Positions 9,555 through 17,855 of a stretch of 64,000 nt of DNA are shown here, one piece after another. The stretch's first letter is position 1, and each line of letters opens with the position of its first letter. The notes beneath the pieces were generated by a model. That model ran no database searches. It saw only the letters and a program-made list of their open reading frames with translations, and was not told where the DNA came from. The position numbers and the translations under genes are program-made. Source of the stretch: CAWAND01 sp963727915 (lineage in GTDB: Bacteria; Chloroflexota; Anaerolineae; Anaerolineales; E44-bin32); NCBI GenBank assembly GCA_963727915.1, contig CAVSID010000001.1:1-64000 (forward strand), in the 5' to 3' direction.

Positions 9555-10607
9555 ATCAGACGCGCACTGGCGGGCTCCCTGCTGGTGTCGGTTGCAGCCT
9601 GTGGTTATCTACCCATCCCCGCCGTCAGTAGTCCATCGGGCGGCCTGAGCGCACCCAGCCTGGGCGCGACGTGGACGCCGACGCCGTTCAGCCCGCTGGC
9701 GCCGACGTCCACGCCAGATGTCACTGCCGTACCTGCCCCAACCGCCATACCCACACAGGATCCTTCCCAACCCTGGGGCAACTTCGCTGCCCCCATCGAG
9801 CCCTCGGCTATCGAGGTGCCACCCCCAGCGCCGCTGATTGACTTCAAACCCAACGTGGTCAACCTGCTCATCATGGGCTCGGACGAGCGCCCCAACGAAT
9901 CCATCGGCCGGTCGGATGTGTTCATGGTCGCCTCTTTGGATCCCAACAAAGGCACCGTCACCCTGATCTCCATCCCTCGCGATCTTTACGTATACATTCC
10001 GGGCTGGCGTGTGGACCGGATCAACACGGCCGTCATCCGCGGCGGGCCGGAGCTGGCCGAGCAGACAGTGCTCTACAATTACGGCATACCCATTCACCAT
10101 TGGGTTCAGATGAACTTCTCGGGCTTCATGACCGTGGTCAACACCCTGGGTGGTGTCGACGTCCAGGTGACCGGCTACCTCAACGATGAATGCGGCCGGC
10201 GCTACTGGCGCTACTCCCCTGGGACATATCACATGGACGGCTTCACGGCGTTGTGCTATGTCCGCATGCGGAAGGCATCCAGCGATTTCGATCGCCTGCG
10301 CCGCGAGCAGGAAGTGGCCCTGGCGATGGTTTCCAAGGTTTTTTCGCTCAACGGCTTGCAACGCGTTCCCGAACTCTACAATCAGTTCAAGACCTATGTC
10401 CGCAGCGACATCGGCCTGGATACCGTCTTGCCGTTGATCCCCCTGGGCACACAGGTAGCCTCCGATTCATCTCGAATTCACCACTACGTCGTCGATACCT
10501 CAATGGCTACCAGCTGGAGCGTGCCTTACAGCGGCGCTTCGGTTCAGTTGCCCAACCGTGACAAGATCCAGGAGATGCTGGCCCAAGCCTTCGGCGATGC
10601 GCAGTAG
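9555..10607 (+). CDS. LytR-CpsA-Psr family lipoprotein 1
   Basis: LCP proteins attach glycopolymers to the cell wall. After a lipobox (LLVSVAAC) comes a Thr/Pro-rich linker and then the LCP domain: NLLIMGSDERPNE, LISIPRDLYVYIPG, the Arg-rich RINTAV and MRKASSDFDRLRREQ. The true start is unclear. A TAG at 9552 interrupts the frame just before IRRALAGSLLVS, which looks like the rest of a signal peptide; a near ATG (9549) suggests a sequence error there. GTG 9585 would cut off the signal peptide. The stop overlaps the next gene by 11 nt. Confidence 0.85.
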   Translation: MRRALAGSLLVSVAACGYLPIPAVSSPSGGLSAPSLGATWTPTPFSPLAPTSTPDVTAVPAPTAIPTQDPSQPWGNFAAPIEPSAIEVPPPAPLIDFKPNVVNLLIMGSDERPNESIGRSDVFMVASLDPNKGTVTLISIPRDLYVYIPGWRVDRINTAVIRGGPELAEQTVLYNYGIPIHHWVQMNFSGFMTVVNTLGGVDVQVTGYLNDECGRRYWRYSPGTYHMDGFTALCYVRMRKASSDFDRLRREQEVALAMVSKVFSLNGLQRVPELYNQFKTYVRSDIGLDTVLPLIPLGTQVASDSSRIHHYVVDTSMATSWSVPYSGASVQLPNRDKIQEMLAQAFGDAQ

Positions 10608-12037
10608 CTGGCGAGCGCTCATCGGCCTGGCGGTGCTGCTGAGCAGTTGCCTGCCCGCCGCCAAGTTCAACACCGCTGCCACGCCGCTCGTTAAGGGGTT
10701 CCCCAGCGGCTCAGCCGGCACACCCATCATCCGTCTCACAACCATCCCCACCGGCACCCCTCTTCCACTCGATCCGCTGGCGCCCATCGTTCCACACAGC
10801 TGGCCGGCACCATTGACCTATGACACCCCACCCACACCTGCCACCCCGATCCCGGGACCGGTCCCGCCCATCCCTTTGCCACCCGACGCAGTCAACATCC
10901 TGCTCCTGGGGTCCGATCGGCGTTCGGGGACCGGCTACCGCACGGACACGATCCTGCTGCTTTCGATCCAACCCAGCGCCCACGGTGCCGCCCTGATTTC
11001 GATCCCGCGCGATCTCTACCTTTATCTGCCGGGCTACAGCATGCAGACGCGTCAACACCGCCTTCGAGCTGGGGGACTCCATCGGATATCCCGGGGGCGG
11101 CCGAGCGCTTCTGGCCGACACGCTGCTCTACAACCTGGGCGTCACTTTCGATTACTACGCCCGGGTTGAAATGGCGGGGTTCGAACAGATCGTCCAGAAG
11201 ATCAACGGCATCGACGTCCGCGTCTCCTGCCCCTACACCGATTGGCGGCTCAAATCTCCCGACCTGAATCCCAATGTGGAGAGCAACTGGGCCCTGTATA
11301 CCGTCCGGCCCGGCGTGGTCTCCATGGACGGCGATTTGGCGCTCTGGTATGCACGCTCGCGCCAGAAGTCATCCGATTTCGACCGTGCCCGCCGCCAGCA
11401 GGAAGTGCTGCGCGCCATCTATCGTCAGGGGCTGCAACTGGGACTGCTCAGCCAGATCCCCGAGCTCTATCAGGATCTGAGTCAGACGATTACCACAGAC
11501 ATGAGCCTGAGCGACATCCTGCATCTGGCCCCGTTGGCGGCAAGCATCACGCCCTCGTCGGTACGCAGCCGCTTCATCGGCCGGGACCAGGTGACGAGCT
11601 GGCTCACGCCCAGCGGAGCCCAGGTGCTGCTCCCCAAACCGGCGGAGATTCAGGCTCTGCTTGGCCAGACACTCGATCTCAGGCACGGGCTTCCGGCCAA
11701 GTCTCCGCGGCTGCGCACTGTTCAGGTGATCAACGCTTCCGGACAATCCGGTTGGGGAGAATTGGCCGCCGAGCGGCTTACCTACGCCGGATTCGAGGCT
11801 AGCGTAGATCCCTCGCCGGTCCGCCTCTCAACCCAACACCACGTCTGATCGACTTCGGCGTCGCCCCCTCCAATACGCAGGCCGACGTGGCCATCCGCCG
11901 TAGGACTTGCGTCGAACGCCGTGCGTCTGCAGCCCCAAGCCAATTCTCCGTTCGCCTTCCAGTTGATCGTAGGCGAAGATTACCGAACCTGCTTCAACCC
12001 CACACTCGACCAATTGGGCAACCCCACGGCCCACTAG
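10597..12037 (+). CDS. LytR-CpsA-Psr family lipoprotein 2 with LytR_C domain (frameshifted)
   Basis: It starts at ATG 10597 with a lipoprotein signal (LIGLAVLLSSC) and a long Pro/Thr linker. The LCP domain shows NILLLGSDRRSG, ISIPRDLYLYLPG and YARSRQKSSDFDRARRQQ. The C-terminal part (RTVQVINASGQSGWGELAA) is a LytR_C domain, and the end reads FNPTLDQLGNPTAH. Frames change near 11045, 11820 and 11880. Span about 480 aa. The first LCP gene lacks this C-terminal domain. Overlap with its neighbour implies translational coupling. Confidence 0.85.
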
Positions 12038-12072
12038 CCCGCCGCTTCTTTTCCGCCTCTGCCACGCCTCAT

Positions 12073-12101
12073 TTGACTTTTCAGCGTCTCGCCACTAGTA
12101 T
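12073..12101 (+). promoter_or_regulatory. Promoter of the recombinase-like gene
   Basis: TTGACT (12073-12078), 17 bp, then TAGTAT (12096-12101). The ATG at 12135 follows a leader with the ribosome-binding site GAAGGAGAACCA. Confidence 0.7.
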
Positions 12102-12134
12102 CGGGTCCATCCTTGGCTATGCGAAGGAGAACCA

Positions 12135-13121
12135 ATGGCTGACCCAACGGATGATCTGCCTCTGTTCTCGAGGCCGGCACTCGAGACAGCACCGGTCGAG
12201 GATGGTCACAACCGCGTCAACCCCACGAGCAGCCTGAGCGCCGCAGTAAGGGCGTGGGGGGAAGTGCTGGAGGAAGAAGGCAAATCCATCCACACCGTGA
12301 AGGCTTTTACCGGCGATTTGCGTCTGCTGGGCAAGTTCATCGGCGGAGGCATGTCGATCAACGCCATCGGCACCCACGATCTGAAGAACTTCCTGGATTG
12401 GATGCTCAACCACCGCGGCGTGCCCTGCAGCCCCAAGACCTATGCCCGCCGGGTGACCTCGCTCAAGTCCTTCTTCCGCTGGCTCAACGACGCAGGCATC
12501 TTGACCCACGACCCGGCCGAGGAGGTGCCGCAGCAAACGGTCCTGGCCCCACTTCCCACCGTCCTCAACCCGGATGAAGTGGCCGCCGCTCTGGCCGCTG
12601 CCGACGCCATGCGCACCGGTGACGATCCGGATGCTCGCCCATACACCCTGCTGGCGCTGCTACTGGAGACCGGCATTAAGAAGGGCGAATGCCTCGGCAT
12701 TCACATCAACCACATCGATCTGAACTCGGCCGATGGGCCAATCTTGTTCGTGCGCTATGGGGATGTCCGCAAGCGTTACAAGGAACGCAAACTCACCCTC
12801 AGCCAGGCGTGGGTCGATGCCTACCGTAGCCTATTGCGCCCAGTACGATCCCACAGACAAGGTCTTCCCCTGGTCCCCTCGCCGGTTGGAGTACCTGTTG
12901 GAGGACATCGGCGAGGCGGCCGGGCTGGAGAAGCATCTTTCGTTCGATATGTGCCGCTGGACCTCAGCGCTTTCCGACTACCAGTAGGGAGTGGACAAGA
13001 ACAAGATCCGCCAGAAGATGGGGATCTCCAAGATCCAATGGCGAGAGGTCGGCAAGAAGCTTGGCCCGTCTGGCGGCCAAACAGGACAAGGAGACCTTCG
13101 GCCGGCGCCCTACCGCCCTGA
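12135..13121 (+). CDS. Tyrosine recombinase-like protein with lost catalytic residues
   Basis: The N-terminal half has the core-binding fold of XerC/XerD-type integrases (HTVKAFTGDLRLLGKF, RRVTSLKSFFRWL). The C-terminal half keeps the integrase scaffold but not the active site. Arg I is Lys in LLETGIKKGE; the H-x-L-R-H box reads DMCRW, keeping only the Arg; the G-H and Tyr region reads MGISKIQWREVGKK with no Tyr. A Lys-rich strand (RYKERKL) remains. There is a frameshift near 12835, an in-frame TAG at 12985 and another shift near 13060, so the exact end is uncertain. It may be a DNA-binding protein rather than a recombinase. Confidence 0.72.
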   Translation: MADPTDDLPLFSRPALETAPVEDGHNRVNPTSSLSAAVRAWGEVLEEEGKSIHTVKAFTGDLRLLGKFIGGGMSINAIGTHDLKNFLDWMLNHRGVPCSPKTYARRVTSLKSFFRWLNDAGILTHDPAEEVPQQTVLAPLPTVLNPDEVAAALAAADAMRTGDDPDARPYTLLALLLETGIKKGECLGIHINHIDLNSADGPILFVRYGDVRKRYKERKLTLSQAWVDAYRSLLRPVRSHRQGLPLVPSPVGVPVGGHRRGGRAGEASFVRYVPLDLSAFRLPVGSGQEQDPPEDGDLQDPMARGRQEAWPVWRPNRTRRPSAGALPP

Positions 13122-13128
13122 ACCGAAG

Positions 13129-13154
13129 AACCGCCCGCCGATCGGCGGGCGGTT
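13129..13154. terminator. Bidirectional terminator between convergent genes
   Basis: A perfect 11-bp stem (AACCGCCCGCC with GGCGGGCGGTT, loop GATC) followed by CGTTT. It lies between the end of the recombinase-like gene and the end of the minus-strand DUF47 gene. Confidence 0.8.
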
Positions 13155-13177
13155 CGTTTAGCTGGAGGTTGAGCGTT

Positions 13178-13805
13178 CTAGAGCTTCTTGACCACGATGT
13201 CGCCGATCACGTTGGCGGCTTCGTCGCCCCGATCGGCCGCATTGGACAGATGGCGGTAGATCTCCCTCAATTTCAAGATCTTGGACGATCTTCTCCAGGC
13301 TGTCCGCCACCGGAAAACAGGTCCGCCAGGGCCTCCCGGTAGACCGTCTCCATCCGATTTTCGAGCGCCTTGGCCCGCACGGCATGTTCGGCGGCCACGC
13401 TCGGATGGTCATCCAGGCGCAGACACCCCCTGGTAGATTTCGTGCGCCGCGTCGTGCAGCAACGAAGCCATGCGTTGAATGTAGTTGTTGGATTGCGCCT
13501 GGAACAGGGCCATCTCTTCGATGGTGCTGTCAGCGTAGTCGAGGATATCATCGATGGCCCGGGAGAGAGCGAAGATGTCCTCCCGATCGATGGGCGTGAC
13601 GAAGGTCTGGTTGAGCTCATCGATCAGGATGCGGCGGACCTCGTCGGCCTCTTTCTCGATCTTGTTGACCTGGGCCGCCAGCCCGGCATCCGGATTGGCT
13701 GGCATACTGCTGAAGGGCCTTCAAGCCCTCGACAGCATACTCCGCCTGCTTGATGAGCAGCTCAGTAAAGCGATCGCTCTTCTTGGTGCGCCCCAGAAAT
13801 CCCAT
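13178..13805 (-). CDS. DUF47/PhoU-like phosphate transport accessory protein (frameshifted)
   Basis: The joined protein of about 208 aa is all-helical: MGFLGRTKKSDRFTELLIKQ, then VNKIEKEADEVRRILIDELNQTF and PIDREDIFALSRAIDDI, ending NVIGDIVVKKL. The E-x-E-A-D and P-x-D-R-E-D-I motifs are those of the DUF47 (TIGR00153, PhoU-like) family, which regulates PiT phosphate transporters and is usually next to one. No pit gene is in the window. Frames change near 13700, 13420 and 13290. I chose ATG 13805 because AAGGAG precedes it. Confidence 0.82.
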
Positions 13806-13842
13806 ACGTCGATGTGTCTCCTTGTAAAGGGATGGCGCCGGC

Positions 13843-13848
13843 ATTATA
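13843..13848 (-). promoter_or_regulatory. -10 box of the DUF47 gene
   Basis: TATAAT on the minus strand, about 38 nt before ATG 13805, leaving a short leader that contains AAGGAG. The region beyond it is the end of the cupredoxin gene. Confidence 0.55.
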
Positions 13849-13884
13849 GCCCAAACTGCGCCGGCGCTCGCCCATCCGGCTGGC

Positions 13885-14293
13885 CTATTTGACCGTAAGC
13901 GTCCCCTTCATCCCGGCCTCCAAATGGCCCGGCTCAGCGCAGACGATTTCATACGTGCCCGGCTCGGATGGAGCCGAGAAAGTGAAAGTTTGCACCTGGT
14001 CGACATCCACCTGGAAAGCCTGCAAGACGTGCTGGTTGTCGTCGGCTGGTGAACGGTGGGGTGACTGTGTAACCGGCTTCCATCAACGTCCAGGTGTGAA
14101 CCACCTTCCCGTCATTGGTCAGCGTCAGGGTGACCTGGGCGTTGGCAGGCACCTCCCAATTGGGCGGCTGGTATTCGAATTCCGACATATTGGCGGCGAT
14201 GGCCACCTGCTGCGGGCCACATGCGGCCAAGAGCACCCCCAGCAGCGGCAGGCCAGCCAAGACCAAGCTCACTTTGTGATTTTTTTCTCGCAT
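13885..14293 (-). CDS. Cupredoxin-domain lipoprotein (one frameshift)
   Basis: A lipoprotein signal (LPLLGVLLAAC) precedes a plastocyanin/azurin-like domain of about 110 aa. The type 1 copper ligands are visible: His in GKVVHTW near residue 65, then Cys, His and Met in VCAEPGHLEAGM at the end. One frameshift near 14045 joins the halves. It probably shuttles electrons on the outer face of the membrane, like auracyanin or sulfocyanin. A good ribosome-binding site (GGGAGGACGG) precedes ATG 14293. No terminal oxidase subunit is adjacent, though SURF1 lies 2 kb away. Confidence 0.82.
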
Positions 14294-14403
14294 GAACCGT
14301 CCTCCCAGCCCGACTCGCGGTGCGCCTATCGCGCCTCGCGGTCGGCTATTGTAACATCGCTGGCCGCTTCGCCACCGGACACTCGGCCCGGGCGTAGCCT
14401 TCC

Positions 14404-14432
14404 TTGACAGGCTGGGGCGAAGTCACCACAAT
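14404..14432 (+). promoter_or_regulatory. Promoter of era, leaderless type
   Basis: A perfect TTGACA (14404-14409), 17 bp, CACAAT (14427-14432), then seven bases AGGACGC and the ATG at 14440. The predicted transcript starts at the start codon. Confidence 0.7.
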
Positions 14433-14439
14433 AGGACGC

Positions 14440-15370
14440 ATGGATGCCTACAACGTGCCGCCCGGCCATCGCTCCGGGTTTGTTGCCGTGGTCGGCCGGC
14501 CCAACGTGGGCAAGTCGACCCTGCTCAACGCCCTGCTCGGCCAACCGATCACCGCCACCTCTTCCAAGCCCCAAACCACCCAGCTCAACCAACTGGCCAT
14601 CCTCACTCGGCCCGAATTCCAGAGCCATCTTCGTCGACACCCCGGGGATCCACGCGCCGCACCATTTGCTCGGGGAATGGATGGATGCTGCCGCCAATGC
14701 GGTCATCGCCGACGCAGATGTGTGCCTGGTCCTGTTCGACATGGGCGATCCGCCGACTGAGAATGATCGCCAGGACAGCGGAACGGCTGGCTCTCCATCG
14801 GGACATCGCCCGCCGACAATGGCGGCCATGAACAAGGTCGACCTCCTGTCCGAGGCTGGATCGGCCGGCACGCGAACGAGCCTTCCGGGACCTGGTCCCG
14901 TTCGCCGACATCCGGTCGTGGCAGTCTCGGCACTGCACGGTGACGCGTCTTGACGATCTGCTGGAGGCCCTGGTGGCGCTGCTGCCGCAGGGGCCCGCGT
15001 TACTATCCCGAGGATCAAATCACCGATCGCTACGAACGCGACGTGGCCGCCGACCTGATCCGTTCGGCCGCCATGCAGCTGCTCCGGGAGGAATTGCCCC
15101 ACAGTCTTGCCGTGCGGATCGACGAATTCACCGAACGAGGCGAGACCGGGGCCTTCATCAAAGCCACACTGTTCGTCGAGCGGGAATCCACAAAAGGGAA
15201 TCGTGATCGGCAAGGGCGGGGCCATGATTCGCGACATCGGCCAGCTGGCCAGGCAGCACATCGAGGCCATGTCCGGCCGGAGCGTGTACCTTGAGCTGAG
15301 AGTCAAGGTTCATCCAGGCTGGCGCAGTGATCCCAAAGCGCTCAAGCGCTTCGGTTTTTCGTCGATTGAA
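14440..15370 (+). CDS. era: GTPase Era (frameshifted)
   Basis: Era binds 16S rRNA and helps mature the small ribosomal subunit. The G1 loop GRPNVGKSTLLNALLG, G3 DTPGIHAPHHLLGEWM and G4 NKVDLL are present, and the C-terminal KH domain shows EFTERGETGAFIKATLFVE and KGIVIGKGGAMIRDIGQ. The end RVKVHPGWRSDPKALKRFGF is typical; a frame change in a T run near 15358 would give the stop at about 15369. Other shifts lie near 14630, 14800, 15000 and 15190. The start MDAYNVPPGHRSGFVAVVGR is set by the leaderless promoter. Confidence 0.9.
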
Positions 15371-15404
15371 CCCACCAAGCACCGGGCCGGCCAAGAGGAT
15401 CGCG

Positions 15405-16329
15405 GTGACCAAGACCAAAGGCAGAGGTACCCGCACCAGCGCATTCGGCTCACCTGGCCGCACGAACCACAACTCATCCGACTTCTACAACAGCCGCCTC
15501 TACCAGGACCATCAACCGCCAGAGCCCGAGGCCTACAACGAAGTCGAGCTCCCGGGGATGTGCGCAACGCCCTCTACTGCAAGTCATCGGAGACGATGGA
15601 CGAACTCCCCGACCATAGCGTCCACCTCATGGTGACTTCACCCCCCTACAACGCCAGCAAAGAATATGATAAGGACCTCACCCTGGGGGAATACCGGGAG
15701 ATGCTGCGGCGAGTGATGGGGGAAACCTACCGAGTGTTGGTGACAGGTGGGCGAGCCTGCATCAACGTCGCCAACCTGGGCCGCAAACCCTACCTGCCCC
15801 TGCATGCTTTCGTGATCGAGGACATGCTCGCCATCGGCTTCTTGATGCGGGGCGAGATCATCTGGGACAAGGCCAGCAGCGCCGGCAGCTCCACTGCCTG
15901 GGGCTCCTGGCTTTCGGCCTCCAACCCGGTCCTGCGTGACGTTCACGAGTACATCCTTGTTTTTTGTAAGGAGACGTTCACCCGTCCGGCGGGCAATCGG
16001 GTGAGCACGATCACCAAGGAAGACTTCCTGGCCTGGACCAAGAGCGTGTGGACTTTCCCTTCCGCCTCGGCACGCCAGATCGGCCATCCTGCGCCATTTC
16101 CCCGAAGACTTGCCGCGCCGATTGATCGAGCTCTACACCTACCAGGGTGAGGTTGTGCTCGATCCGTTCTGTGGCTCGGGATCCAGCTGCCTGGCCGCTT
16201 TGCACGCCGGGCGAACGTATGTCGGGTACGACGTGGAGCCGGACTACATCGGCCTGGCCCAGGCCGCGCCTGGCGGTCGCGGCCTACATCCACCGACTAG
16301 CCCCCCACGTCCCCCGAAGCTTCGGCTAG
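15405..16329 (+). CDS. Orphan DNA methyltransferase, beta class (frameshifted)
   Basis: Motif IV (VTSPPYN) precedes motif I (LDPFCGSGSSCLAALHAGR), the order of beta-class amino-methyltransferases. S-P-P-Y is common in N4-cytosine enzymes, although N6-adenine cannot be ruled out. The segment between them (residues about 80-210) would hold the target-recognition region. I chose GTG 15405 (VTKTKGRGTRTSAFGSPG) after AAGAGGAT. Frames change near 15560, 16090 and 16265; the protein ends HRLAPHVPRSFG. No restriction endonuclease or specificity subunit is nearby, so it is probably a solitary methylase acting in regulation or as a host marker. Confidence 0.85.
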
Positions 16330-16406
16330 CATCCCATGGTGATAAGATGCGGAGGGCGGGGCGCCATCCCAGGTGCAGCTTGTGCCCCGGGCCCATGGGA
16401 GATAGC

Positions 16407-17151
16407 ATGCGTCGCAAAGATTGGGGCTTCATCGCCCTGGCCGTCCTGGCCGCCGCCCTGTTCGTCCGCCTCGGATTCTGGCAGCTGTCCAGACTCCAAG
16501 AACGGCGTGCGCACAACAACCTGATCCGCCAACGGATGGACCTTCCCGCTTCGCCGGTGTCGCAAGCCATCGCCTCACCATCGGACTGGGCCTTCCGGCC
16601 CGTGACTCTGCGAGGCAAGTTCGACGCTGCGCATGAGATCCTGCTCAGCCCGCGATCATATCTGGATCAACCCGGCGTCGATCTTGTGACCCCCCTGCAC
16701 TTGGAGGGTGACCAGGGCACGGTGCTTGTGGACCGGGGCTGGATACCCTTCGAGGCCACCGACCCAGGGCCTCGCGCAGCCTATCAAATCGATGGCCCGG
16801 TGGCAATTCAGGGCCTGGTGATGACCTCGCAGCCCTCGGTCAAGCTCTTCTTAATGCCAGGACCGCCCACCCCGAGCCCGGACGCCTTTCGCACCACCTG
16901 GCAAACGGTGGACATCCCCAGCCTGCAAATCCAGATGCCCTATCCTCTGCTGCCTTTTTTCGTCGCCCAGACGTCGGCCTCATCCGCGCTTGGCGACCAG
17001 CCCATTCCCGATCCTGATATCGATCTGACGGACGGCCCGCATCTGAACTATGCCATGCAGTGGTTTGCTTTCGCCCTGATTGCCCTGCTTGGCGGCGGGC
17101 GCGTGGGTGCGCCGCCGGGTGCGCCGCACCGGCGGCCCCGAAGTTGCCTGA
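16407..17151 (+). CDS. SURF1 family cytochrome oxidase assembly protein (one frameshift)
   Basis: The protein has the SURF1 layout: an N-terminal membrane helix (GFIALAVLAAALFVRLGFWQ), a large external domain with VTLRGKFDAAHEILL and VLVDRGWIPFEA, and a C-terminal helix (LNYAMQWFAFALIALLGG). SURF1 assists heme a insertion into cytochrome c oxidase. A shift near 17100 restores the end WVRRRVRRTGGPEVA at 17151. ATG 16407 follows GGGAGAT. No oxidase genes are in the window; the nearest redox gene is the cupredoxin lipoprotein. Confidence 0.85.
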
Positions 17152-17174
17152 GAGCAACCTCCGAACACCGTTGA

Positions 17175-17196
17175 ATTTGTGAAATCCCTCACAAAT
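17175..17196. promoter_or_regulatory. Rex/CRP-like palindrome, site 2 (between convergent genes)
   Basis: ATTTGTGA-N6-TCACAAAT is a perfect 8-bp inverted repeat. It lies in the 50 bp between the converging ends of the SURF1 gene (17151) and dinB (17202), where no promoter is expected. It could fold as a hairpin but has no T run. Confidence 0.6.
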
Positions 17197-17201
17197 CGGG
17201 A

Positions 17202-17693
17202 CTAGACCGAACGCAGGGAGGGCCAAGTGCCCATCACCTGCCGCAGGATGGCGAATTCGCCCAAGTGATAAGCCGTGTGATCGCACACCAGCAGGAGCTC
17301 ACGCAGCAGGCTGTAGCCTGGCGCGTGGGGCAGATCCCCCGTCAGATCGGCCTGGGGATCCTCAACCATCGCTCGAAGCGCCTTTAGATCGCTACGGTAG
17401 GCGGCCAAGGTTGCCTCCCACTGGGTCTCATCGGCATCAGTCTGCTCCGAGGGCCAATAGCCTTTGGGCCACGGCGGCAACTCGTAGTTGGGGTCCTGGA
17501 TGAATCTGAGGATGTCATCCTGGGTTCGCCGAATGTGCTCCAATAGCGCCCAGGGGGAATACGGCACATTGGGAGGCCGCTCGTTGATCCGATCAATCGG
17601 GAAGGCGTCGGTCGCCTGATCGAGACTCATATGAGCATGCCCGCCATCCAGCAGGTCCAGCAACTGAACACGTAGGTCATCTATCGCGGTCAT
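17202..17693 (-). CDS. DinB family protein
   Basis: A 163-aa four-helix protein of the DinB/YfiT fold. The putative metal-binding histidines lie in LLEHIRRTQDD (about residue 52) and CDHTAYHLGEF (about 145-149). Members act as metal-dependent thiol transferases or are of unknown role. I chose ATG 17693 (MTAIDDLRVQLLDLLDG), which follows AGAAGGG. The frame is uninterrupted. Confidence 0.85.
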   Translation of the reverse strand: MTAIDDLRVQLLDLLDGGHAHMSLDQATDAFPIDRINERPPNVPYSPWALLEHIRRTQDDILRFIQDPNYELPPWPKGYWPSEQTDADETQWEATLAAYRSDLKALRAMVEDPQADLTGDLPHAPGYSLLRELLLVCDHTAYHLGEFAILRQVMGTWPSLRSV

Positions 17694-17774
17694 GATTTGG
17701 CCCTTCTGAGATCCGGGAGTCGACTGCCACACACCACCATGTTAGCGCACCCCGGTGGAAGCAAGTCAAGCAGG

Positions 17775-17803
17775 AGCCGCCGCACAGGCTGTGTGCGGCG
17801 GCT
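17775..17803 (-). terminator. Hairpin after ribF
   Basis: A perfect 12-bp stem (AGCCGCCGCACA with TGTGCGGCGGCT, 5-nt loop) about 50 bp beyond the ribF stop. There is no long T run, so it could be a factor-dependent or weak terminator of the nusA-ribF operon. Confidence 0.65.
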
Positions 17804-17855
17804 TGCCTACCCCTTGAGGCCCCAGTCGATTTCGACGCCAGGGGAGGGAACCAGG

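Noticed and set aside
12135..13121. Integrase marking a mobile element
   Set aside because: No attachment repeats, transposase, phage or cargo genes are nearby; the neighbours are housekeeping genes and the active site is degraded.
15998..16011. GTGA-N6-TCAC core in the methyltransferase gene
   Set aside because: The outer T and A positions do not match; one such core per window is expected by chance.
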